64,000 nucleotides of DNA. It comes from Martinezella lusitana. GTDB lineage: Bacteria > Pseudomonadota > Alphaproteobacteria > Rhizobiales > Rhizobiaceae. Shown here piece after piece: positions 1-7,665 of the stretch. The position numbers were made by a program, and so were the translations under genes. The stretch covers positions 186,001-250,000 of the forward strand of contig NZ_FMAF01000005.1 of the NCBI RefSeq assembly GCF_900094565.1, written 5' to 3'. Every line of letters begins with the position of its first letter. Position 1 is the first letter of the stretch. The notes beneath the pieces are model-generated. The model saw only the letters and a program-made list of their open reading frames with translations. It had not been told where the DNA came from and searched no databases.

Positions 1-426
1 AAGCACAAGCATGCCGATGTCGGCGTTGCCGTTTCCATTCCGGGCGGTCTGATCACGCCGATCATCCGCAGTGCCGAACTGAAGACGCTCTCCGCCATCT
101 CCAACGAGATGAAGGACTACGGCAAGCGCGCCAAGGAGCGCAAGCTGAAGCCCGAGGAGTATCAGGGCGGCACGACCGCCGTATCGAACATGGGCATGAT
201 GGGCGTCAAGAACTTCGCCGCCGTCGTCAACCCGCCGCATGCGACCATTCTGGCCGTTGGCGCGGGCGAGCAGCGGGTGATCGTCAGGAAGGGCGAGATG
301 GCGATCGCCACCGTGATGAGCGTCACGCTGTCGACCGACCATCGTGCCGTCGACGGCGCGCTCGGTGCCGAACTCCTGGCGGCCTTCAAGGGCTACATCG
401 AAAACCCGATGGGGATGCTCGTCTGA
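1..426 (+). CDS. pdhC: Pyruvate dehydrogenase E2 (dihydrolipoamide acetyltransferase), 3' end only
   Basis: This is the last 141 residues of the acyltransferase core of a 2-oxo acid dehydrogenase E2; the frame is open from the first base, so the lipoyl and E1/E3-binding domains lie outside the window. The catalytic motif DHRAVDGALGAELL is near the C-terminus, with the His and Asp expected for acetyl transfer from lipoamide to CoA, and the protein ends in ENPMGMLV. The family end GxxLGxxGA-like region (VSNMGMMGVKNFAAVVNPP) is also present. The lpdA and lipA genes downstream favour the pyruvate complex over the 2-oxoglutarate or branched-chain complexes, but the specificity is inferred from context. 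Confidence 0.9.
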   Translation, partial: KHKHADVGVAVSIPGGLITPIIRSAELKTLSAISNEMKDYGKRAKERKLKPEEYQGGTTAVSNMGMMGVKNFAAVVNPPHATILAVGAGEQRVIVRKGEMAIATVMSVTLSTDHRAVDGALGAELLAAFKGYIENPMGMLV

Positions 427-430
427 GCTT

Positions 431-479
431 AGAGCCGGATGATTTTAGGTCTGATCGACCTAAAATCTGAATCCGCTCT
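431..479. repeat. Palindromic intergenic repeat, first of an adjacent pair
   Basis: An imperfect palindrome starts just after the E2 stop. The arms are AGAGCCGGATGATTTTAGGT and its near complement ending in CCGCTCT, with the core GACCTAAAAT. This resembles the short palindromic repeats common between rhizobial genes. It can fold in the transcript and may act as an mRNA 3' end or stability element. Family membership is judged by eye only. Confidence 0.6.
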
Positions 480-493
480 GGAATGAAATAGGT

Positions 494-543
494 AGAGCGT
501 GATGTCGCCCGAAATCCCCTCACACTTTTCGGCATCACGCTCT
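494..543. repeat. Palindromic intergenic repeat, second of an adjacent pair
   Basis: AGAGCGTGATG at 494-504 is matched by CATCACGCTCT at 533-543, a perfect 11-base inverted repeat. Further partial pairing (CCCGAAA with TTTTCGG) lies inside. Its right arm ends 21 bases before the SGNH hydrolase start. It is a typical RIME-like rhizobial intergenic element by appearance. Confidence 0.65.
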
Positions 544-564
544 CGTCGCGACACGGAGGCATGA

Positions 565-1206
565 ATGACCAAAACTGTTCTGTGTTACGGCGACTCGCTG
601 ACATGGGGCTATAACGCGGAGACGATCGGCCGTCATGCCTACGAAGACCGGTGGCCGAGCGTGCTGCAAAGGGCGCTCGGCAATCAGGTTCGCATCATCC
701 CGGAAGGGCTGAACGGCCGCACGACCGCTTTCGACGATCATCTCGCCGATTGCGACCGCAATGGTGCGAGGATTCTGCCGACGATCCTGCAGACCCACAA
801 CCCGCTCGATCTCGTCATCCTCCTGCTCGGCACCAACGACATGAAACCGGTCGTGGCGGGTGCCGCTTTCGCGGCCACGCAAGGTGTGCGGCGATTGATT
901 CAGCTCGTGCGCAATCATACATGGGGGTTCGGTTACGACGTCCCGGATATTCTGATCGTGGCGCCGCCCGTCATCTCCGAAACGGCCAACCCGGTCTTTG
1001 CCGCCAACTATCGCGGCGCGATCGAGGAATCGGCAATGCTTGCGACGCTTTACCGTGATCTTGCCGATGAGGAGAGCTGCGGCTTCTTCGATGCAGGCTC
1101 GGTTGCCATCACCACGTCGCTCGACGGCGTGCATCTCGATGCGGAAAACACCCGGGCGCTCGGTCGCGGCCTAGAGCCGATCGTGCGGATGATGCTCGGT
1201 CTCTGA
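565..1206 (+). CDS. SGNH/GDSL-family hydrolase (esterase-like)
   Basis: A 213-residue serine hydrolase of the SGNH fold. Block I is CYGDSLTWGY near the N-terminus with the nucleophilic Ser; block III is LLGTNDMK at about residue 90; the C-terminal DGVHLD holds the catalytic Asp and His. There is no signal peptide, so it probably acts in the cytoplasm on an acyl or acetyl ester; the substrate cannot be told from sequence. The start is the second of two overlapping ATGs, 6 bases after GGAGG. It lies between the E2 gene and lpdA, an arrangement I recall from related rhizobia, but nothing links it to pyruvate dehydrogenase chemically. Confidence 0.85.
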   Translation: MTKTVLCYGDSLTWGYNAETIGRHAYEDRWPSVLQRALGNQVRIIPEGLNGRTTAFDDHLADCDRNGARILPTILQTHNPLDLVILLLGTNDMKPVVAGAAFAATQGVRRLIQLVRNHTWGFGYDVPDILIVAPPVISETANPVFAANYRGAIEESAMLATLYRDLADEESCGFFDAGSVAITTSLDGVHLDAENTRALGRGLEPIVRMMLGL

Positions 1207-1260
1207 TAAATTAAGGCGCCGGGGCTTCCGATCCGCCGCCACCAATAAGGCAGGAAACAT

Positions 1261-2706
1261 ATGGCTGAGAATTACGACCTCATTATCATCGGTTCCGGTC
1301 CCGGCGGTTACGTCGCTGCCGTGCGTGCCGGCCAGCTTGGCCTGAAAACCGCAATCGTCGAGCGCGAACATCTGGGCGGCATCTGCCTCAACTGGGGCTG
1401 CATACCCACAAAGGCGTTGCTTCGCTCTGCCGAAATTCTCGATCATTCCAATCATCTGAAGGACTACGGCCTCGTTCTCGAAGGCAAGGTGAGCGCGGAT
1501 GTGAAGGCGGTCGTCGCTCGCTCGCGCGGCGTTTCCGCCCGTCTCAACCAAGGCGTCGGCTTCTTGATGAAGAAAAACAAGGTCGACGTCATCTGGGGCG
1601 AAGCCAAGATAACCAAGCCGGGCGAGATCGTCGTCGGCAAGGCGAGTAAGCCGGCCGTCGAGCCACAGCATCCGTTGCCGAAGAACGTCAAGGGTGAGGG
1701 CACCTACACCGCCAAGCACATCATCGTTGCGACTGGCGCCCGTCCGCGCGCGCTGCCGGGCATCGAGCCGGACGGCAAGCTGATCTGGACCTATTTCGAA
1801 GCGCTGAAGCCGGATTTCCTGCCGAAGTCGCTGCTGGTCATGGGCTCTGGCGCCATCGGCATCGAATTCGCAAGCTTCTATCGCTCGATGGGCGTCGACG
1901 TCACCGTCGTCGAAGTCATGCCGACCATCATGCCGGTCGAAGATGCCGAAATCTCGGGCATCGCCCGCAAGCAGCTTGAGAAGCGCGGCCTGAAGATTTT
2001 CACCAAGGCGAAGGTCACAAAGGTCGATAAGGCTGCCAACAGCATCACCGCCCATGTCGAAACCGAAGACGGCAAGGTTCAGCAGATCGTTGCCGATCGC
2101 ATGATTTCGGCCGTCGGCGTCCAGGGCAACATCGAAAACCTTGGGCTCGAAGCGCTCGGCGTGAAGACCGATCGCGGCTGCGTCGTCATCGACGGCTACG
2201 GCAAGACCAATGTTGCGGGCATCTACGCGATCGGCGACGTTGCCGGCCCGCCGATGCTGGCCCACAAGGCTGAGCATGAGGGCGTCGTCTGCGTCGAGAA
2301 GATCGCCGGGCTGCCGAATGTTCATCCGACCGACAAGAGCAAGGTTCCGGGCTGCACCTATTGCCAGCCGCAGGTTGCTTCCGTCGGCCTGACCGAAGCC
2401 AAGGCCAAGGAACTCGGCCACGATATCCGCGTCGGCCGCTTCTCCTTCGTCGCCAACGGCAAGGCGATCGCGCTCGGCGAGGACCAGGGTCTCTGCAAGG
2501 TCATCTTCGACAAGAAGACCGGCGAGCTGCTGGGCGCGCATATGGTCGGCGCCGAGGTCACCGAGCTCATCCAGGGCTTCGTCGTCGCCATGAACCTGGA
2601 GACGACGGAAGAAGAGCTGATGCACACGATCTTCCCGCATCCGACCGTTTCGGAAACGATGAAGGAGGCGGTGCTCGACGCCTACGGCCGGGTGCTGAAC
2701 GCTTGA
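1261..2706 (+). CDS. lpdA: Dihydrolipoyl dehydrogenase (E3)
   Basis: A 481-residue flavoprotein that reoxidises dihydrolipoamide with NAD+ in 2-oxo acid dehydrogenase complexes. It has the N-terminal FAD motif IIGSGPGGYVAAVRAGQLG, the redox disulfide GGICLNWGCIPTKALL (about residues 40-55), a central NAD-binding GSGAIGIEFA, the second FAD motif YAIGDVAG, and the C-terminal dimer-interface His-Glu pair in HPTVSETMKEA. Length is normal for the family. The start follows AGGAAA at good spacing. Its position after the pyruvate dehydrogenase E2 gene suggests this is the E3 of that complex, although rhizobia usually carry further lpdA copies. Confidence 0.97.
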   Translation: MAENYDLIIIGSGPGGYVAAVRAGQLGLKTAIVEREHLGGICLNWGCIPTKALLRSAEILDHSNHLKDYGLVLEGKVSADVKAVVARSRGVSARLNQGVGFLMKKNKVDVIWGEAKITKPGEIVVGKASKPAVEPQHPLPKNVKGEGTYTAKHIIVATGARPRALPGIEPDGKLIWTYFEALKPDFLPKSLLVMGSGAIGIEFASFYRSMGVDVTVVEVMPTIMPVEDAEISGIARKQLEKRGLKIFTKAKVTKVDKAANSITAHVETEDGKVQQIVADRMISAVGVQGNIENLGLEALGVKTDRGCVVIDGYGKTNVAGIYAIGDVAGPPMLAHKAEHEGVVCVEKIAGLPNVHPTDKSKVPGCTYCQPQVASVGLTEAKAKELGHDIRVGRFSFVANGKAIALGEDQGLCKVIFDKKTGELLGAHMVGAEVTELIQGFVVAMNLETTEEELMHTIFPHPTVSETMKEAVLDAYGRVLNA

Positions 2707-2761
2707 TAATTTCCTGCCTCGCCCTTTATCCGAAGGGTGGAAAACAGCAAAGGAAATCAAC

Positions 2762-3016
2762 ATGTCTATAGCTGCTCAAGGTTGGATCGTCTTTCTTCTC
2801 ATTGGGCTGGTCGCGGGTTTTCTCGCGAGCCTGGTGGTCGGGGGCGGCGGGCTCATCGGTTGCCTGGTGAGCGGGGTGATCGGGGCCTTTGTCGGCGGCT
2901 TCCTGTTCCACTGGTTCGGGATTTCGCTGGGTATTGAAAATGCGCTTGTCGTGGAGATCATCCATGCCACGGTCGGCGCGATCATCGTGGTGCTCTTGGC
3001 GAGATTGATCGTCTAG
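2762..3016 (+). CDS. GlsB/YeaQ/YmgE-family small membrane protein (copy 1)
   Basis: An 84-residue hydrophobic protein with about three transmembrane segments separated by short glycine-rich turns (GLVAGFLASLVVGGGG, GCLVSGVIGAFVGGFL, ATVGAIIVVLLARLIV). This is the layout of the GlsB/YeaQ/YmgE stress-response family, whose molecular role is unknown. AAAGGAAATC precedes the ATG. It starts 55 bases after lpdA. It is the most divergent of the three family members in this window, since it lacks the FITGFIGACILIF end shared by the other two. Confidence 0.8.
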   Translation: MSIAAQGWIVFLLIGLVAGFLASLVVGGGGLIGCLVSGVIGAFVGGFLFHWFGISLGIENALVVEIIHATVGAIIVVLLARLIV

Positions 3017-3084
3017 GGCACCTTGGCAAAATGCAACACGGCGTCCGGCAGGATCATTCCGAGGAGCGCCTGATCGAGGGTTTG

Positions 3085-3333
3085 ATGGAAAGCGTAGGTT
3101 GGCTGGGTCTGATCATCATCGGCGGTCTTGCTGGCTGGCTCGCGGGCAAGCTGATGGATGCGCGCTACGGCATCATCCTCAACATCATCCTCGGCATCGC
3201 CGGCTCGGTGGTGGCCGCGGCGTTGATGGTGGCCCTGCATGTCGGCGTGCCCGGCGGCCGCCTCGGTTTTTTTATCACCGGTTTCATCGGTGCATGCATT
3301 CTGATATTCCTCGCTAAATTCGCACGGCGATGA
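3085..3333 (+). CDS. GlsB/YeaQ/YmgE-family small membrane protein (copy 2)
   Basis: An 82-residue, three-helix membrane protein beginning MESVGWLGLIIIGGLAG and ending FITGFIGACILIFLAKFARR, typical of the GlsB/YeaQ/YmgE family. I chose the ATG at 3085 because the family's first helix begins there and GAGGG lies 4 bases upstream; an upstream ATG at 3031 would add 18 charged residues that do not look like the family. It follows copy 1 closely, so the two are probably cotranscribed. It resembles the third copy at 27442-27699 more closely than its neighbour. Confidence 0.8.
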   Translation: MESVGWLGLIIIGGLAGWLAGKLMDARYGIILNIILGIAGSVVAAALMVALHVGVPGGRLGFFITGFIGACILIFLAKFARR

Positions 3334-3369
3334 ATGGGCCGCACTTAAGCGGCGGAAAGTAGACGTTTC

Positions 3370-4341
3370 ATGGTCACGATTCTCGACACGATCAACCCGG
3401 AAGCCAAGCGCGTACGACACCCGGAGAAGGCGCATCGGCCGGATACGGAAGTCCTGCGCAAGCCGGACTGGATTCGCGTCAAGGCGCCGACATCGAAGGG
3501 CTATGCCGAAACCCGCTCGATCGTGAAGGAGCATAAGCTCGTCACCGTCTGCGAGGAAGCGGGCTGCCCGAACATCGGCGAATGTTGGGACAAGAAGCAC
3601 GCCACCTTCATGATCATGGGCGAGATCTGCACGCGCGCCTGCGCCTTCTGCAATGTCGCCACCGGCAAGCCGAACGCGCTCGACATGGCCGAGCCGGAAA
3701 ATGTCGCCAAGGCCGTCAAGCAGATGGGCCTCAGCCACGTCGTCATCACGTCGGTCGACCGCGATGATCTTGCGGACGGCGGCGCCGAGCATTTCGAGAA
3801 GGTGATCTGGGCGATCCGCGCCGCTTCGCCCATGACGACGATCGAAATCCTGACGCCGGACTTCCTGAAGAAGCCGGGCGCGCTGGAGCGCGTCGTCGCC
3901 GCCAAGCCCGACGTTTTCAACCACAATATGGAAACCGTGGCAGGCAACTATCTGACGGTCCGTCCGGGCGCACGCTACTTCCATTCGATCCGCCTGCTGC
4001 AGCGGGTCAAGGAACTGGATCCCACCATGTTCACCAAGTCGGGCATCATGGTCGGCCTGGGCGAAGAGCGCAACGAAGTGCTGCAGCTGATGGACGACCT
4101 GCGCACCGCTGACGTCGACTTCCTGACCATCGGCCAGTATCTGCAGCCGACGCGCAAGCATCATCAGGTCATGAGCTTCGTCACGCCGGAAGAGTTCAAG
4201 TCCTACGAGACCGTGGCTTACACCAAGGGCTTCCTGATGGTCGCCTCCAGCCCGTTGACGCGCTCTTCCCACCATGCTGGCGACGATTTCGCCCGGCTGC
4301 GGGCTGCGCGCGAGAAGAAGGTTCTGCTAGCGGCGGAATAG
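3370..4341 (+). CDS. lipA: Lipoyl synthase
   Basis: A 323-residue radical SAM enzyme that inserts two sulfurs into octanoyl groups on lipoyl domains. The radical SAM cluster motif is CTRACAFC (C-x3-C-x2-C); the auxiliary cluster is built from [12 protein letters not shown] (C-x4-C-x5-C). The C-terminal serine motif reads [10 protein letters not shown], where many family members have RSSYHA; the serine that ligates the auxiliary cluster is kept. Its location beside pyruvate dehydrogenase and lpdA genes fits its substrate. Length is normal for LipA. Confidence 0.97.
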   Translation: MVTILDTINPEAKRVRHPEKAHRPDTEVLRKPDWIRVKAPTSKGYAETRSIVKEHKLVTVCEEAGCPNIGECWDKKHATFMIMGEICTRACAFCNVATGKPNALDMAEPENVAKAVKQMGLSHVVITSVDRDDLADGGAEHFEKVIWAIRAASPMTTIEILTPDFLKKPGALERVVAAKPDVFNHNMETVAGNYLTVRPGARYFHSIRLLQRVKELDPTMFTKSGIMVGLGEERNEVLQLMDDLRTADVDFLTIGQYLQPTRKHHQVMSFVTPEEFKSYETVAYTKGFLMVASSPLTRSSHHAGDDFARLRAAREKKVLLAAE

Positions 4342-4352
4342 GAGAACAGTCT

Positions 4353-4376
4353 CTCCGTCCTCATGAGGGCGCGGAG
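4353..4376. terminator. Possible bidirectional stem-loop between lipA and the VOC gene
   Basis: CTCCG at 4353-4357 pairs with CGGAG at 4372-4376, with a partly paired CCTC/GAGGG interior. It sits between two convergent genes, where a shared terminator would be expected, but neither strand has a convincing T-run. Confidence 0.3.
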
Positions 4377-4379
4377 ATC

Positions 4380-4754
4380 TTAGGAACTTTTGGGTTCGAA
4401 TAATTCGATCGCGTTGCCGGACGGGTCTTCGCACAGGATTTGTCGTCCGCCTGGTCCCTCTATGATGTCGTTGCGGAAATGAACACCATGTTCGCGCAGA
4501 GTGGAAACGAGCGCAGGCAATTCTCCTTGGATCTCAAGCACGAACCGGTTCCAGCCGCCCGGTTCAGGTTTGCGGCCGTCCGGCATTGGCCGGGAAGCCG
4601 ACGCCATCGGGCCTGCAAGCCACAATGTGAGGTCGTCCCGCGTCAGAATCGCCATTGCCGGTCCGAACTGTTGCTTTAGCGTAAAGCCGAAATGCTTCAG
4701 ATAGAATGCCGCTGCCGTTTCGACATCCTCGACTATGTACCGCACCGTCGCCAT
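4380..4754 (-). CDS. VOC-family (glyoxalase/bleomycin-resistance fold) protein
   Basis: A 124-residue single-unit VOC protein: an N-terminal beta-alpha-beta module (VRYIVEDVETAAAFYLKHFGF) and a C-terminal one ending DPSGNAIELFEP, the usual family ending with a metal-ligand-type Glu. Such proteins may be lyases, dioxygenases or drug-binding proteins; the substrate cannot be assigned. The first metal-ligand position appears not to be a clear His or Gln, so an enzymatic metal site is uncertain. It is divergent from the kinase triplet that starts at 4898 and convergent with lipA. Confidence 0.75.
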   Translation of the reverse strand: MATVRYIVEDVETAAAFYLKHFGFTLKQQFGPAMAILTRDDLTLWLAGPMASASRPMPDGRKPEPGGWNRFVLEIQGELPALVSTLREHGVHFRNDIIEGPGGRQILCEDPSGNAIELFEPKSS

Positions 4755-4897
4755 TGCGCTGCTCCTCGAGCTGGCTAAGGGATGCTACCACGGTTTTCGC
4801 GTGCTTCGCCATAAGATCGTCATCCGTTTGATTTAGGAAACATGCCCGCCGTTTGTTGCCGGTACCGGCACTTTCGATTCGATTATGGAGCTGTACC

Positions 4898-5491
4898 GTG
4901 GAGCAAATCGTCGCGCCGCAGACGCATGTCCGTGCCGTTGATATCGAAGAGGCGGCTGAGCTTATCAAAGAGGCGAACCGCATCCTCGTCATAGGCTGCT
5001 CCGGTACCGGCAAAAGCACGCTGGCGCAGGCGATTGCCTCGTTGCTCGGGCTGACCTACGTGTCCATGGACCGCGATATCTTCTGGCTGCCGGGTTGGAA
5101 GTCTCGCTCGCGTCCGGAAGCGATCTCGCGGATCGAGCACGCGGTCGCCGGGCCGCGCTGGATCATGGACGGCAACAGCCCCGGAACCTTGCCGCTGCGG
5201 CTGTCGCGCACCGAGATCGTCCTGTGGCGCCGCCCTCCACGGCATGTTGCGCTATGGGGCGTGTTTTCGCGCTGGCTGCGCTACAGGGGCAGCACTCGAC
5301 CGGAGATGGCGGCTGGATGCCCGGAGCAACTGACGTGGACATTCCTGCGTTACATCTGGACTTTCGAGCGTAACGAAGTGCCGCAGTTTCAGGAAATGCT
5401 CGCGCTGCATGGCCGCCATGTGCCTGTTTTGACGCTGAAATCCTATCGCGACGGCGAGGAGCTGCTGGCACGTCTGCAAAGCAAGATCTGA
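4898..5491 (+). CDS. P-loop nucleotide kinase-like protein, FlaR-related (tandem copy 1)
   Basis: A 197-residue protein with Walker A GCSGTGKST (residues 33-41) and the pattern SMDRDIFWLPGWK seen in FlaR-like 'topology modulation' proteins and adenylate-kinase relatives. Then come WIMDGNSP and RPEMAAGCPEQ. The GTG start has GGAG 7 bases upstream and gives the same length and P-loop position as copy 2; the frame extends 15 codons further without family likeness. It is the first of three consecutive paralogs. The substrate is unknown; a small-molecule or nucleotide kinase is the natural guess from the fold. Confidence 0.75.
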   Translation: MEQIVAPQTHVRAVDIEEAAELIKEANRILVIGCSGTGKSTLAQAIASLLGLTYVSMDRDIFWLPGWKSRSRPEAISRIEHAVAGPRWIMDGNSPGTLPLRLSRTEIVLWRRPPRHVALWGVFSRWLRYRGSTRPEMAAGCPEQLTWTFLRYIWTFERNEVPQFQEMLALHGRHVPVLTLKSYRDGEELLARLQSKI

Positions 5492-5504
5492 AGCGGGTGG
5501 TATC

Positions 5505-6098
5505 ATGGATCAGATGACGATGCCTGCGCTGCGCAACGAAATAGACGACCTCGCCCAGGCCGCCGATCGTATCCGCAGGGCGAACCGTATCCTGGTGATG
5601 GGCTGCTCCGGCGGCGGCAAATCGACACTGTCGCTGCAGATCGCCGCCCGCTTCGGCCTCGCTTATGTCTCGATCGATCGCGATGTGCTGTGGTTGCCGG
5701 GCTGGAAGCAGCGCGACAAGGCCGAGCAGCGCGCGATCATCCTTTCCAAGATCGCGGGCGAGCGCTGGATCATGGACGGCACGAATCCCTCCACCTTCGA
5801 CATACGCCTGCCGCGAACCGACTTCGTCATCTGGGTGCGGATGCCACGGCTGCTTTGCATCTGGGGTGCCGTCTCCCGCTGGGTCAAATGGATCGGCCGC
5901 ACGCGCCCGGAAATGGCGCCCGGCTGCAGAGAGAAAGTCGACTGGGAATTTCTGCGCTTCATCTGGACGTTCGAGGAAAAGTTTACGCCGCGCGTCGTCA
6001 CCGGCCTTGTCGAACATGGCCCGGATGTACCGGTCCTTCAACTGACTAGCCGCCGGCAGATGCGCCGGCTTCTTGATCTGCTTGCGGCCTCTGTTTGA
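5505..6098 (+). CDS. P-loop nucleotide kinase-like protein, FlaR-related (tandem copy 2)
   Basis: A 197-residue paralog of its two neighbours, with Walker A GCSGGGKST at residues 33-41, SIDRDVLWLPGWKQR, WIMDGTNPSTFDIRLPRTD and RTRPEMAPGC. It starts 13 bases after copy 1, which implies a shared transcript. The conserved acidic residue after the first strand (SIDRD) and the LPRT segment before a hydrophobic strand are shared by all copies and probably form the substrate site. No biochemical role can be given from sequence; the family is usually annotated as an AAA-type or adenylate-kinase-like ATPase. Confidence 0.78.
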   Translation: MDQMTMPALRNEIDDLAQAADRIRRANRILVMGCSGGGKSTLSLQIAARFGLAYVSIDRDVLWLPGWKQRDKAEQRAIILSKIAGERWIMDGTNPSTFDIRLPRTDFVIWVRMPRLLCIWGAVSRWVKWIGRTRPEMAPGCREKVDWEFLRFIWTFEEKFTPRVVTGLVEHGPDVPVLQLTSRRQMRRLLDLLAASV

Positions 6099-6129
6099 CT
6101 GAGATTCCTTGCTTTCCGGAGATGAGAAT

Positions 6130-6696
6130 ATGAAGGTGCTAAGTGATCTCACCGAAGCTGCCGCACGGCTTAATGCGGCCGATCGGGTTCTCGTTATAGG
6201 ATGCTCCGGTGGCGGTAAGTCGACCCTGTCGCAAACGATCTGTGAGCGCCTGAATCTGCCTTATGTCTCCATGGATCGTGACTTCTATTGGTTGCCGGGA
6301 TGGATCAAACGCGCAAGAGCAGAGGAGCGTAGCCTGATCGCCGCCAAAGTCGCGGAGGAGCGCTGGCTGATGGATGGCAGCGGGCAATCCTCTTTCGATT
6401 TGCGACTGCCGCGCACGAATTTGATTCTGTGGGTGCGTATGCCGCGATGGCTCTGTCTCTGGGGCGCCCTCTCCAGAGCGGTCATGGGTTACGGCAGGAC
6501 ACGGCCGGAAATGGCGGAGGGTTGTCCGGAGCGGATCGATGGAGAATTCCTGCGCTATATCTGGAATTTCGAGAGGATGACCGTTCCGAAAATTCTTGCA
6601 GGCTTAGCTCAACACGGCCCCGATGTGCCTTTTTTACAGTTAAAATCCCGCGGCGAAATGCGTCAGCTTCTTGATCTTCTTGGCCGTCCTGCTTAA
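6130..6696 (+). CDS. P-loop nucleotide kinase-like protein, FlaR-related (tandem copy 3)
   Basis: A 188-residue paralog with Walker A GCSGGGKST, SMDRDFYWLPGWIKR, WLMDGSGQSSFDLRLPRTN and RTRPEMAEGCPER. By eye it is closer to copy 2 than to copy 1, including a shared tail (HGPDVPxLQL and QLLDLL). The ATG at 6130 is 8 bases after GGAG; the frame reaches back to 6109 with no better signal. It starts 31 bases after copy 2 and ends only 9 bases before the RatA/COQ10-like gene, so the triplet probably runs into that housekeeping gene on one message. Confidence 0.78.
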   Translation: MKVLSDLTEAAARLNAADRVLVIGCSGGGKSTLSQTICERLNLPYVSMDRDFYWLPGWIKRARAEERSLIAAKVAEERWLMDGSGQSSFDLRLPRTNLILWVRMPRWLCLWGALSRAVMGYGRTRPEMAEGCPERIDGEFLRYIWNFERMTVPKILAGLAQHGPDVPFLQLKSRGEMRQLLDLLGRPA

Positions 6697-6705
6697 TTGC
6701 CGATC

Positions 6706-7152
6706 ATGCCTCAATTCGAAACCCATCGCCCCGTTCCGCATTCGCCTGACCAGATGTTCGACCTCGTCGCCGACGTCGAGCGCTATCCGGAATTCCTGCC
6801 GCTTTGCGACGGGCTTGTCGTTCGCAGCCGCAAGGAACGCGACGGTAAGGTGTTGCTGATCGCCGACATGACCGTTGGCTATAAGGCGATCCGCGAAACC
6901 TTCACCACGCAGGTGTTGCTGAACAAGCTCGAACGCGCCATCGATGTGAAATATATCGACGGCCCTTTCAAATATCTCGACAATCGCTGGCGCTTCGCGC
7001 CGTTGGAAAACGGCGGCTGCAGCATCGATTTCTTCATCGATTACGAGTTCAAGAGCCGCATTCTCGGCGCCTTGATGGGATCGATGTTCGATCGTGCATT
7101 TCGCATGTTCACGGATGCCTTCGAGACGCGCGCGAACAAGATCTACGCGTAA
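6706..7152 (+). CDS. RatA/COQ10-like START-domain protein
   Basis: A 148-residue single-domain protein starting MPQFETHRPVPHSPDQMF and containing VADVERYPEFLPLCDG, the signature of the COQ10/RatA polyketide-cyclase-like family. In mitochondria COQ10 binds ubiquinone and supports its use; bacterial relatives have been labelled both ubiquinone-binding proteins and the RatA toxin. As there is no antitoxin gene here, the quinone-binding role is more likely. I chose ATG 6706; an in-frame TTG at 6697 directly follows the upstream stop. In many rhizobia this gene is next to lipA, whereas here the VOC gene and kinase triplet separate them. Confidence 0.85.
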   Translation: MPQFETHRPVPHSPDQMFDLVADVERYPEFLPLCDGLVVRSRKERDGKVLLIADMTVGYKAIRETFTTQVLLNKLERAIDVKYIDGPFKYLDNRWRFAPLENGGCSIDFFIDYEFKSRILGALMGSMFDRAFRMFTDAFETRANKIYA

Positions 7153-7167
7153 GGCCGGATTTCGGCG

Positions 7168-7665
7168 TCACCGGTCGAGAGCGATCAGCATTTCCAGCGC
7201 CGTCTTCACGGTAGCAAGCCGCACCTTGTCGCGGCCGATGTCGCCATAGCGCATCTCGTGGTGGATCAGCGCGCCGTTACGCGCCTTGGCGGCAAGGTGG
7301 ACGAGACCCACAGGCCTTTCCGCTGACCCGCCGCCGGGACCGGCTATACCGGTGACTGCGACTGCAAGATCCGCATGCGAACGGAAGAGGGCGCCGTGCG
7401 CCATCTGCAGTGCCGTTTCCTTCGAGACGGCGCCGAAACGCGCAAGCGTCTGCTCCTGAACGCCGAGCATCTCCATCTTCGCCGCGTTGGTGTAGGTGAC
7501 GAAACCACGGTCGACGACAGACGACGAGCCGGGGATTTCCGTCAATGCGCCGGCGATCAATCCACCGCTGCAGGATTCCGCCGTGGCGACCATTCGGCCC
7601 TTTGCCGTGAAGTCCGTGACGATGGTTTGCGCGAGCGCAAGTATGTCCTCCGGGAAATGCGTCAC
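7168..7665 (-). CDS. CinA C-terminal-type nicotinamide-nucleotide amidohydrolase
   Basis: A 165-residue stand-alone CinA C-terminal domain. It contains [19 protein letters not shown] and the serine-based active-site region typical of PncC, which deamidates NMN in the pyridine nucleotide salvage cycle. The N-terminal MoaB-like half of full CinA is absent, as in E. coli PncC. The GTG start at 7665 overlaps the ispDF stop in a GTGA arrangement, so translation is probably coupled to ispDF. The frame is open further upstream, but that stretch lies antisense-free inside ispDF and reads as arginine-rich nonsense. Confidence 0.85.
   Translation of the reverse strand: MTHFPEDILALAQTIVTDFTAKGRMVATAESCSGGLIAGALTEIPGSSSVVDRGFVTYTNAAKMEMLGVQEQTLARFGAVSKETALQMAHGALFRSHADLAVAVTGIAGPGGGSAERPVGLVHLAAKARNGALIHHEMRYGDIGRDKVRLATVKTALEMLIALDR

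Noticed and set aside
1171..2763. A 530-codon minus-strand frame opposite lpdA
   Set aside because: lpdA on the plus strand has every expected motif; the antisense frame has no recognisable domain and no ribosome binding site.
6706..7152. A RatA-type toxin of a toxin-antitoxin pair
   Set aside because: No RatB-like partner is next to it; the COQ10-like quinone-binding role fits the family and location better.
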